Shown: positions 31,397 to 38,068 of the stretch, one piece after another
Layout: each line of letters opens with the position of its first letter
Position numbering within the stretch: position 1 is the first letter of the stretch
Assembly (NCBI GenBank): GCA_036394575.1
Contig: DASWEY010000075.1
Location: 1 to 38,068 of the forward strand
DNA from: UKL13-2 sp036394575
GTDB lineage: Bacteria; Pseudomonadota; Gammaproteobacteria; Burkholderiales; Usitatibacteraceae
Length of the DNA: 38,068 nucleotides
Direction of reading: 5' to 3'
Program-made: the position numbers and the translations under genes
The notes under the pieces: model-generated
The model's input: the letters and a program-made list of their open reading frames with translations, nothing else
The model's database searches: none
Told to the model about the DNA's origin: nothing

Positions 31397-32443
31397 TCAG
31401 ACCACGATGGTTTGTTTTTCGCCTGCGGCGCGCGTACGAATCTCGCCGATGCTGAAAACGGTCTCGCCCTGCGCCTGCAACAACTTGGTGGCTGCTGCGA
31501 CGTTTTCCCTGGCGACGATTACCGCCATGCCGATGCCGCAATTGAAAGTGCGCGCCATTTCGGCATCGTCAACCTGGCCGTGCTTTTGCAGCCAGGCGAA
31601 TACCGATGGTGCCGTCCAGGATTTTCGATCGATCACCGCGGTGACGGCATCCGGCAACACGCGCGGAATGTTTTCGGTCAGGCCGCCGCCGGTGATATGC
31701 GCCATGCCCTTGACCGGCAGCGCCTGCATCAGCGCCAGCAGCGGTTTGACGTAGATACGCGTCGGCGCCAGCAGCTCGGCGGCCAGCGCCTGGTTGGCGG
31801 CGGCGTGCAAATCGACGCCGGCGCGATCGACGATCTTGCGTACCAGCGAATAACCGTTCGAATGCGGGCCGCTCGACTGCAGGCCGAGCACCACATCGCC
31901 CGGCACAATGGTTTGACCGGTGATGATGGCCTCGCGCTCGACCAGGCCGACCGCGAATCCGGCCAGATCGTATTCACCGGCCGGATACATCGACGGCATT
32001 TCGGCGGTCTCGCCGCCGATCAGCGCGCAGCCGGCCAGTTCGCAGCCATAAGCGATGCCCTTCACAACATCGGTGGCCACCGCCACATCGAGCTTGCCGC
32101 AGGCGAAATAATCGAGGAAGAAAATCGGTTCGGCGCCCTGCACCAGGATGTCGTTGACGCTCATCGCCACCAAGTCCTGGCCGATGGTGTCGTGCTTGTT
32201 CAGATGAAACGCCAGCTTCAGCTTGGTGCCTACGCCATCGGTGCCGGAAACCATTACCGGGTTCCTGAATTTCTTCGACACCTCAACCAGTGCGCCGAAG
32301 CCGCCGATGCCGCCCAGCACTTCGGCACGCATGGTCCGCTTGGCGAAAGGCTTGATGTTTTCGACCAGCTGATCGCCCGCGTCGATATCGACGCCCGCAT
32401 CTTTGTAGGTCAGGGGAGAAAGTGAATTTTTGGGAGTGGTCAT
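31397..32443 (-). CDS. purM: Phosphoribosylformylglycinamidine cyclo-ligase PurM
   Basis: PurM (AIR synthetase) closes the imidazole ring in purine synthesis using ATP. The 348-aa protein matches E. coli PurM (345 aa). It begins LTYKDAGVDIDAGDQLVE, then has GFGALVEV, SGTDGVGTKLKLA, VAMSVNDILVQGAEPIFFLDY, LIGGETAEMP and the late AHITGGGLTENIPRVLP. It is divergent from the perM-type gene with 117 nt between the starts. A probable -10 box and a hairpin at the very 5' end of the RNA are visible upstream. purN follows. Confidence 0.98.
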   Translation of the reverse strand: MTTPKNSLSPLTYKDAGVDIDAGDQLVENIKPFAKRTMRAEVLGGIGGFGALVEVSKKFRNPVMVSGTDGVGTKLKLAFHLNKHDTIGQDLVAMSVNDILVQGAEPIFFLDYFACGKLDVAVATDVVKGIAYGCELAGCALIGGETAEMPSMYPAGEYDLAGFAVGLVEREAIITGQTIVPGDVVLGLQSSGPHSNGYSLVRKIVDRAGVDLHAAANQALAAELLAPTRIYVKPLLALMQALPVKGMAHITGGGLTENIPRVLPDAVTAVIDRKSWTAPSVFAWLQKHGQVDDAEMARTFNCGIGMAVIVARENVAAATKLLQAQGETVFSIGEIRTRAAGEKQTIVV

Positions 32444-32548
32444 GGGATGCGCGCCGGCCGGAGTGCGAGCCCGCTGTTGCTGGGCCCGACTGCAGAAAGG
32501 AACGGGTGAAAGAGATGAATTCGGTTACGATTGCGGCAATAACCACGG

Positions 32549-32554
32549 ATTTTA
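32549..32554 (-). promoter_or_regulatory. -10 box TAAAAT for purM
   Basis: On the minus strand AGTAAAATCC places a good -10 about 105 nt upstream of the purM ATG, just before the perM start codon, so the rest of the promoter lies inside perM. No good -35 is visible. The predicted RNA begins with the hairpin at 32523-32544. Confidence 0.4.
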
Positions 32555-32560
32555 CTGGAA

Positions 32561-33691
32561 ATGATCCCGCGCCGCCCCGATTCCGCTCGACCTTCCTGGC
32601 TGAACCGTTTGCATATCCGTGCCAAGGCCCGCCCGCTCGCCTGGCTGGACCTGCATTTCGCCACCATGGCCGCCGCCATGCTGGGCCTCGGCTTGCTGCT
32701 ATGGCTGCTGTCGCCGATCCTGGCGCCGTTTCTGGCGGCCGCCATCCTCGCCTATATTTTCGACCCCGCCGTCAGCAAGATGGAAGCCCGCGGCGTGCCG
32801 CGCGCCCTGGGCACGGTGCTGGCGCTGCTGTTGCTGATCGTGGCGGTGACCTTGCTGATGGTCATCATCCTGCCGCTGTTCTACAAGGAGATCGCACAAC
32901 TGATCGAGCAGATGCCGGCCTTCATGGACCGCATGCGCACCACGGTGTTGCCCTGGATCAGCGATAAATTCGGCATCGATATCGCGCTCGACTCCGCGTC
33001 CTTCCGCCAGTTCATCACTGACAATGTGCAGGACGCCGGCGGTATCGCCAAGAAAGTCTTCGCCTCATTGGGCGTCGGCGGGCTGGCCGTGGTGGGTTTT
33101 CTGATCAATCTGCTGTTGATCCCGGTGGTGCTGTTCTATGTGCTGCGCGACTGGCGGCCGCTGCTGGCCGGGATCGATGCCGCTGTGCCGCGCCGCTTTC
33201 ATGCCACCATGAATACCCTGGCACGCGAAATCGATGCGGTGCTGTCGGAATTTCTGCGCGGCCAGTTGAGCGTGATGCTGCTGATGTCGCTGTTTTATGT
33301 GCTCGGCCTGTGGTTGGCCGGGCTGAATTTTGCGCTGCCCGTCGGATTGATTACGGGCTTGCTGGTGTTTGTTCCCTATCTGGGCAGCGGCACGGGCCTG
33401 GTGCTGGGCACGGTGGCGGCGGTAATGCAGTTCCCGAGCATGAACGGGGTCTTCCTGGTGTGGGCCGTGTTTGGCGTCGGCCAGATGCTCGAGGGCTTCG
33501 TGGTCACGCCATGGCTGGTCGGGGATCGCATCGGCCTGCACCCGGTGGCGGTGATTTTTGCCCTGCTGGCATTTGGCCAGATATTCGGCTTCTTCGGTGT
33601 ACTGCTGGCCCTGCCGGCCAGTGCCGCCATGCTGGTGGGGCTGCGGCATATGCAGCGCAATTATCAGGCCAGCGATCTATACCGGCGCTGA
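32561..33691 (+). CDS. PerM/AI-2E family permease
   Basis: The 376-aa protein has about eight membrane segments in the AI-2E exporter (PerM) pattern. Segments near the start read GLGLLLWLLSPILAPFLAAAILAYI and LLLLIVAVTLLMVIILPLF. A soluble part follows (about residues 110-190), and the conserved C-terminal half includes FVPYLGSGTGLVLG, EGFVVTPWLVGDRIGLHP and FGFFGVLLALPASA. Substrates of this family are mostly unknown, and the AI-2 label should not be taken as a function here. It is divergent from purM, as often in betaproteobacteria. The hda gene that I would expect next is absent; a convergent HAMP protein gene follows. Confidence 0.88.
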   Translation: MIPRRPDSARPSWLNRLHIRAKARPLAWLDLHFATMAAAMLGLGLLLWLLSPILAPFLAAAILAYIFDPAVSKMEARGVPRALGTVLALLLLIVAVTLLMVIILPLFYKEIAQLIEQMPAFMDRMRTTVLPWISDKFGIDIALDSASFRQFITDNVQDAGGIAKKVFASLGVGGLAVVGFLINLLLIPVVLFYVLRDWRPLLAGIDAAVPRRFHATMNTLAREIDAVLSEFLRGQLSVMLLMSLFYVLGLWLAGLNFALPVGLITGLLVFVPYLGSGTGLVLGTVAAVMQFPSMNGVFLVWAVFGVGQMLEGFVVTPWLVGDRIGLHPVAVIFALLAFGQIFGFFGVLLALPASAAMLVGLRHMQRNYQASDLYRR

Positions 33692-33732
33692 TCTTGAATC
33701 CGAAGCGGCTTTGCGGGTGGGTCGCAGACCGT

Positions 33733-34413
33733 TCAGACCCGCAGCAGCTTGATCGCTTCTTCAGTGCTGCGTCGCATGCGGTTGAAGGCGTTCGCCAGCA
33801 CGCCGATCTCGTCCCCGGTGGCCAACTTGAACTCCGCGATTGAAAAATCGCCGACCGACACGGCATCCGCCTGACGGGCCATCTCCGCTACTGGCCGCAC
33901 GATCATGCGATCCAGCATCAGATTCAGCACGAAAAACACGGCGAAAAATACCGCTGCCAGCAAACTCATCAGCGTGGTCAGGGCGGTTTTGGCCAAATTG
34001 AAAACCGGCACCAGATCGATGGTGGCGATGCGTATGCGCATCGCGCCGTCAACCCCGGTCAGGCGCCGCGCCACCACCAGGCGCTGCCCGCCGCTGACGG
34101 CGGCAAACATCCCCGATACCTGATTGTTGCCGCCGCCCTTGAGACGCGCAAAGGCTTCGCCTTCCACACCGGAGGGACCGGCATCCTGGGAGAATTCGCG
34201 CACTTTCATCTCAACCAGCTGCGAGCCCAATGCCTCGGTGGTACGCGCATCCATATTGCCCACCACGGCGGCGTCCAGGATCAGCAGGGCGGCGCGAGTG
34301 GCGTCTTCCAGTGCCTGGTGCGCCAGATAACGTTGCGCAACCGCGCCCACGGTAAGAAAGCCGGCGGCGAATACAGCGAACAGAATCAAATTGAATTTCA
34401 GGCGTAGCCCCAT
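33733..34413 (-). CDS. Membrane sensor protein ending in a HAMP domain, no output domain
   Basis: The 226-aa protein starts with a membrane helix (KFNLILFAVFAAGFLTVGAVA), has a periplasmic domain of about 110 residues, then a second long helix (TTLMSLLAAVFFAVFFVLNLML). A HAMP domain follows: DRMIVRPVAEMARQADAVSVGDF, ending GDEIGVLANAFNRMRRSTEEAIKLL. Translation stops a few residues after HAMP, so there is no kinase, methyl-accepting or cyclase domain. A good ribosome-binding site (GGGGGA, 34424-34419) precedes the ATG. It could signal by pairing with a separate protein. No frameshifted output domain was seen downstream; perM follows convergently after 41 nt. Confidence 0.85.
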   Translation of the reverse strand: MGLRLKFNLILFAVFAAGFLTVGAVAQRYLAHQALEDATRAALLILDAAVVGNMDARTTEALGSQLVEMKVREFSQDAGPSGVEGEAFARLKGGGNNQVSGMFAAVSGGQRLVVARRLTGVDGAMRIRIATIDLVPVFNLAKTALTTLMSLLAAVFFAVFFVLNLMLDRMIVRPVAEMARQADAVSVGDFSIAEFKLATGDEIGVLANAFNRMRRSTEEAIKLLRV

Positions 34414-34724
34414 ATTATTCCCCCGATGCTGCGTAAATTTTCCTGGTGATGTTGACGGCGATGTAATGACCGATCGCGTGGATTGCGGCTAGAGTAGCAG
34501 ATGCTTGATGCGCCTCTATTGCGGCCGGCGCGCCGAGTCTTAGTCCGCACGGACGCGCAGCTGGATTCTTCGGAAAAGCGGGTCAATGGTATTGACGGTC
34601 TACACTGATGCCGCTTGGTGCCGTCAACCGGGCGCCGCATGCCAAGTCGGTACGGATAGCGGTTTCCGCCTGTTTCCGCGCGCCGGTGACAAAAGTTGAC
34701 TGGGGCGGGTGACAGAGACGGGTT
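34414..34724. other. 311-nt gap between nadA and the HAMP gene
   Basis: No gene is evident. The region must hold the HAMP gene promoter, but no clear -35/-10 pair was found. A perfect dyad GTCAAT-GGT-ATTGAC (34582-34596) is the main structure. GTTTCCGC occurs twice near 34662-34680. No intrinsic terminator is visible after nadA. Confidence 0.6.
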
Positions 34725-35861
34725 TTAGGCGGGGCCGATACCGGCGGGATTGACGCCTGGCGCCTGCGTCAGATTCAGGCCCTGCGCAAAATCGAGCATG
34801 CGCTGAATCGAGCGCTTCGCCAGTACCCCGACTGCGGGATCGACGAAAATCTCGTTTTTGCCGTTTTCCAGCACTTCGGCCAGATTGGCCAGGCCGTTCA
34901 TCGCCATCCAGGGGCAGTGCGCGCAGCTTTTGCAGGTGGCGGAATTGCCGGCCGTGGGCGCCTCGATGAAGGTCTTGCCCGGTGCGGCAGTTTTCATTTT
35001 ATGAAAGATGCCCTTGTCGGTGGCGACGATGAATTCGGTTGCATCCAGGGTCTGCGCGGCCTTGATGATCTGCGTGGTGGACCCGACGACGTCGGCGAGC
35101 CTGACCACGCCGTCAGGCGACTCCGGGTGCACCAGCACCTTGGCACGCGGGTGTTTCTTTTTGAGTTCTTCGAGTTCAAAGGTCCTGAACTCATCGTGCA
35201 CCAGGCAGGAGCCCTGCCATAGCAGCATATCCGCCCCGGTTTGCCGCTGGATGTAATTGCCGAGGTGACGATCGGGCGCCCAGATGATTTTCCTGCCTTG
35301 CGAATGCAGGTGCTCGACGATCTTGAGGCCGATGGAGGAAGTCACCATCCAGTCGGCGCGTGCTTTTACGGCGGCGCTGGTATTGGCATAGACCACCACG
35401 GTGCGATCCGGGTGCTCGTCGCAGAACCGGGTGAACTCATCGGGCGGGCAGCCCAGGTCAAGAGAGCACTCCGCTTCCAGTTCCGGCATCAGTACGCGCT
35501 TTTCCGGATTCAGGATCTTGGCGGTTTCACCCATGAAGCGCACGCCGCAGACCACCACGGTTTTGGCCGGGTGATTGAAGCCGAAACGTGCCATTTCAAG
35601 GGAATCCGAGACGCAGCCGCCGGTTTCCTCGGCCAGGTCCTGCAGATCGGGATGCACATAGTAATGCGCCACCAATACCGCGTTCTGTTCTTTCAGCAGG
35701 CGTTTGATGCGCGCCTTGAGCTCAATCCGCTCGGCCTGCGAAGGCTCGACCAGCACCTTGGCCCAGGCGTGGTCCGTGGAAATTTTGCCGCCGGATTTAT
35801 ACGCATGCGGATGGTCAAATTCGACGCGGATCGAAAGCAGTTGGGTAGACGTTGCGGACAT
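34725..35861 (-). CDS. nadA: Quinolinate synthase NadA
   Basis: NadA condenses iminoaspartate with dihydroxyacetone phosphate to quinolinate, the NAD precursor, using a 4Fe-4S cluster. The 378-aa protein has conserved AVLVAHYYVHPDLQDLAEETGG and three cysteines in the expected cluster-ligand contexts: VVVCGVRFMGETAKIL, WQGSCLVHDEF and CAHCPWMAMNGL. The ATG at 35861 is chosen by similarity; a frame to 35909 adds 16 residues that overlap kynU. It follows kynU by 13 nt, so the two are probably on one transcript. NadB and NadC genes are not in the window, whereas nad genes often cluster together in this group. Confidence 0.97.
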   Translation of the reverse strand: MSATSTQLLSIRVEFDHPHAYKSGGKISTDHAWAKVLVEPSQAERIELKARIKRLLKEQNAVLVAHYYVHPDLQDLAEETGGCVSDSLEMARFGFNHPAKTVVVCGVRFMGETAKILNPEKRVLMPELEAECSLDLGCPPDEFTRFCDEHPDRTVVVYANTSAAVKARADWMVTSSIGLKIVEHLHSQGRKIIWAPDRHLGNYIQRQTGADMLLWQGSCLVHDEFRTFELEELKKKHPRAKVLVHPESPDGVVRLADVVGSTTQIIKAAQTLDATEFIVATDKGIFHKMKTAAPGKTFIEAPTAGNSATCKSCAHCPWMAMNGLANLAEVLENGKNEIFVDPAVGVLAKRSIQRMLDFAQGLNLTQAPGVNPAGIGPA

Positions 35862-35874
35862 GCAATTGCTCCAG

Positions 35875-37158
35875 TCAGGTGACGGTATTGCGCTGCTGAT
35901 ATTTTGCATCGCGCCAGGTGTTGGACAGCATGACCTCGCGAATGATCATCACCGCGTCCCAGATATCGACGAAACGCGTGTACAGCGGGGTAAAGCCGAA
36001 GCGCATCAGATCGGGCTGGCGGAAGTCGCCGATCACGCCGCGATCGATGATCGCCTGCATGATGGCCCAGGCTTGCCGGTGTGCGAACGAAAGCTGGCTG
36101 CCGCGCTCGGCGTGCACGCGTGGCGCGATGCAGCGAAAATCGAACGCGCCGCAATACCGATTCATCAATGTCCAGAAGCAGTCCGCCAGCGCCAGTGATT
36201 TTTCGCGCACATTCGACATGGCGATGTCGTCGAAGGTGGCGATGCCGCAGTCCAGCGCCAGCGTGGCCAGTACCGAAGGTGTGCCGCAAAGGAGCCGCTC
36301 GATGCCCGGTGCGGGTTGGTAGTCCTGGCTGAAGGCGAAAGGGGCCTGGTGCCCAAACCAGCCGGACAGGGGCGTCGGGAAGCTCGACTGCAGCGCCTTG
36401 GCGAGATACAGGTAAGCCGGTGCGCCGGGGCCGCCATTCAGGTATTTGTAGCCGCAGCCGACTGCCAGTTCGGCGCCATCGGCATTCAGGGCCAAGGGCA
36501 AGGCGCCCGCGCTATGGCTCAGGTCCCAGACAATATGTGTGCCGGCAAGACGCGCCGCCGCATTGAGCTTGGCCATATCGTGCAAACGCCCGCTGCGATA
36601 ATCGACCTGGGTGATGAGCGCCGCCGCCACGGTATCGTCTAGCGCAGCTTCGACTTCATGCGCCTCCACCAGATGCAATTCATGACGATCGCCGAGCAGC
36701 GCATTGACACCCTGGGCGATGTACAGATCGCTGGGGAAATTGCCGGCCTCGGAAAGAATGACCCGACGCCGCGCTTGGCCGTGCGCGGCATTGAGATGCA
36801 GTACACCGGACAGCAATTTGAACAGATTGACCGAGGTTGAATCGGCGACAATCACTTCATCCGCGCGCGCGCCCAGCAGGCGGGCAATGCGCGTGCCGAC
36901 GCGTTGCGGCAAATCGACCCAGCCATGCGCATTCCAGGATTTGATCAGGTCCTGCCCCCACTGTTTGCAGATGGCGTCGTTCAACTGTTCGGCGGTGGCG
37001 CGCGGCAAGGCGCCCAGCGAATTGCCGTCAAGATAGATGACGCCTGGCGGCAAATCGAATCGCTCGCGGGCATGGCGCAGCGGGTCGTCTGCATCCCGCT
37101 GCGCGCAGCTCAGGCGCGTGATGCTGCCGATGGCGAGGTCGTCTGTCATCGCGTTCAT
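35875..37158 (-). CDS. kynU: Kynureninase KynU
   Basis: Kynureninase is a PLP enzyme that splits kynurenine into anthranilate and alanine. The 427-aa protein shows FDLPPGVIYLDGNSLGALPR, SWNAHGWVDLPQRVG, and the PLP-binding Asp and His in VWDLSHSAGALPL. The Schiff-base Lys238 is in GCGYKYLNGGPGAPAYLY, and WFGHQAPF, another family hallmark, follows. Length is normal for bacterial KynU (about 416-430 aa). It overlaps kynB by 4 nt (ATGA) and is followed closely by nadA. The tryptophan 2,3-dioxygenase gene kynA, often part of the kyn operon, is not adjacent. Confidence 0.97.
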   Translation of the reverse strand: MNAMTDDLAIGSITRLSCAQRDADDPLRHARERFDLPPGVIYLDGNSLGALPRATAEQLNDAICKQWGQDLIKSWNAHGWVDLPQRVGTRIARLLGARADEVIVADSTSVNLFKLLSGVLHLNAAHGQARRRVILSEAGNFPSDLYIAQGVNALLGDRHELHLVEAHEVEAALDDTVAAALITQVDYRSGRLHDMAKLNAAARLAGTHIVWDLSHSAGALPLALNADGAELAVGCGYKYLNGGPGAPAYLYLAKALQSSFPTPLSGWFGHQAPFAFSQDYQPAPGIERLLCGTPSVLATLALDCGIATFDDIAMSNVREKSLALADCFWTLMNRYCGAFDFRCIAPRVHAERGSQLSFAHRQAWAIMQAIIDRGVIGDFRQPDLMRFGFTPLYTRFVDIWDAVMIIREVMLSNTWRDAKYQQRNTVT

Positions 37159-37784
37159 GGCCGCAGCTCGCGCAGGATGGCGCGCACCGGCGAAGCGTCC
37201 AGGGTGGCCAGCTTCAGCGGGAGCGCGATCAGTTCGTAATCGCCTGCCGTTACCGCATCGAGCACCAGACCTTCCAGGATTGCCATGCGGTGGCGTTGCA
37301 CCGCGTGATGTGCATCCATGGTCTTCGATTCCTGCGGGTCCAGCGAGGGCGTGTCGGTGCCGATCAGTTCCACGCCGCGTTCCGCCAGCAGGTCGATGGA
37401 TTCCGGGGCAATCGCCCTGAACGCACTGTCCCAGGCGCTCGTTGGTGCGGCGAGGTAGGTGCGCAGCAGAACCCGTCCCGGCACATCGGCCAGATGTGGA
37501 CGTAGTTCAGCCGGCGAAATCGCGCCGCTTCCTTCAGAAAGATCGATGACCCGGCAGGCGCCCAGGTAGGGAGACAGCGCCACTGCACCGATCGGCAGTC
37601 CTGTGACGTCGTAATGCATCGGCGCATCCGCATGAGTGCCGGTATGGGTGGACAGTGAAAATCGGGATACATTGACCGGACACTGTCCGTCCAGCGCCCA
37701 GGTCCTGGACTCACTGAACTCGGTATCGCCGGGCCAAACCGGAATGCCCACGGCGAGGTTTTGCGAAATATCCCAGATCTTCAT
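37155..37784 (-). CDS. kynB: Kynurenine formamidase KynB
   Basis: KynB hydrolyses N-formylkynurenine to kynurenine and formate. The 209-aa protein is a cyclase-family metal hydrolase with the signature HTGTHADAPMHYD and a start, KIWDISQNLAVGIPVWPGD, that is nearly invariant in KynB. DTPSLDPQESKTMDAHH and the C-terminal DASPVRAILREL also fit. The stop overlaps the kynU start in ATGA. A GATAAT box (37816-37821, minus strand) is a possible -10 for the kynB-kynU-nadA unit. It is divergent from the methyltransferase gene by 126 nt. Confidence 0.96.
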   Translation of the reverse strand: MKIWDISQNLAVGIPVWPGDTEFSESRTWALDGQCPVNVSRFSLSTHTGTHADAPMHYDVTGLPIGAVALSPYLGACRVIDLSEGSGAISPAELRPHLADVPGRVLLRTYLAAPTSAWDSAFRAIAPESIDLLAERGVELIGTDTPSLDPQESKTMDAHHAVQRHRMAILEGLVLDAVTAGDYELIALPLKLATLDASPVRAILRELRP

Positions 37785-37910
37785 TTATAGCGTGGCATTG
37801 ACCATCATGGCGAACATTATCGCAGAGCTGCCGGGCAGACGGCCGCCGTGCGCAGCGTCGGGAATGGTTGGAACGGGGATGTCAAGGTACGATCCGTTAT
37901 CATTTTGCCC

Positions 37911-38068
37911 ATGAATATTGAACCTTCCAGTTGCGAAATCCATACGCACATCGATGCCCCTTCATCATGGGTGCTTCGCTTTGCCGATCAGGTGGCTGCC
38001 GTCGGGCGGGTGCTGGATGTGGCCTGCGGGGCTGGTCGGCATGCACGCCTGTTTGCGCAGCGTGGGCA
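37911..38068 (+). CDS. SAM-dependent methyltransferase, N-terminal fragment (cut by window edge)
   Basis: Fifty-two codons are visible from the ATG at 37911. They encode SSWVLRFADQVAAVGRVLDV followed by ACGAGRHARLFAQRG. The VLDVACGAGRHA stretch is motif I of class I methyltransferases, the SAM-binding glycine-rich loop. The rest lies outside, so the substrate cannot be judged. It is divergent from kynB. Confidence 0.75.
   Translation, partial: MNIEPSSCEIHTHIDAPSSWVLRFADQVAAVGRVLDVACGAGRHARLFAQRG

Overview
The window is ordinary, gene-dense, GC-rich bacterial chromosome. Several gene neighbourhoods point to a betaproteobacterium, most likely Burkholderiales: trxA-rho with a nearby type-B ribosomal protein L31, coaBC-dut facing radC-rpmB-rpmG, purM divergent from a perM-type permease, and GlcD/E/F and Rho sequences of that type. 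I cannot name a genus. No tRNA, rRNA, CRISPR array, phage or insertion sequence is visible.

Layout. 1-926 holds the start of a DUF885 lipoprotein gene that runs off the left edge. 1198-6521 is a glycolate oxidase cluster (glcD, glcE, glcF) followed by a divergent ketopantoate-reductase-like protein; the unusually long glcD-glcE gap carries two repeat elements. 6540-9719 (minus) is an M48 metalloprotease lipoprotein plus an ArnT/GT83-type membrane glycosyltransferase. 9864-14440 is a housekeeping block (rpmE2, rho, trxA on minus; fdxA on plus) interrupted by a divergent argO/argP exporter-regulator pair. 14486-21907 (plus) encodes an AddAB-type helicase-nuclease with an iron-sulfur AddB nuclease domain, followed by a YbiB/TrpD2 DNA-binding protein.

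22145-25678 holds coaBC-dut-DUF192 (minus) facing radC-rpmB-rpmG (plus). 25795-32443 (minus) is a long co-directional run: purM, purN, a DUF3108 protein, an RsmB-type rRNA methyltransferase, an MscS-type channel and a fatty acid desaturase. 32561-34413 has a PerM-type permease (plus) and a membrane sensor that ends in a HAMP domain (minus). 34725-37784 (minus) is a tight kynB-kynU-nadA cluster joining tryptophan breakdown to quinolinate synthesis. The right edge cuts a SAM-dependent methyltransferase.

Most genes are well-known families, and no obvious new multi-gene system is present. The best candidates for something undescribed are non-coding. A stem-loop repeat occurs twice, upstream of glcE and upstream of purN, with an identical 20-nt core and 43 of 54 positions matching; both copies lie about 30-35 nt before the start codon of the second gene of an operon, in the sense orientation. 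The rho leader is about 210 nt long, has three hairpins, and is driven by a near-consensus promoter whose spacer is a perfect palindrome. Among proteins, the most interesting are the reductase-like protein attached to glcDEF, the HAMP-only receptor, the AddAB-TrpD2 arrangement and the kyn-nadA operon.
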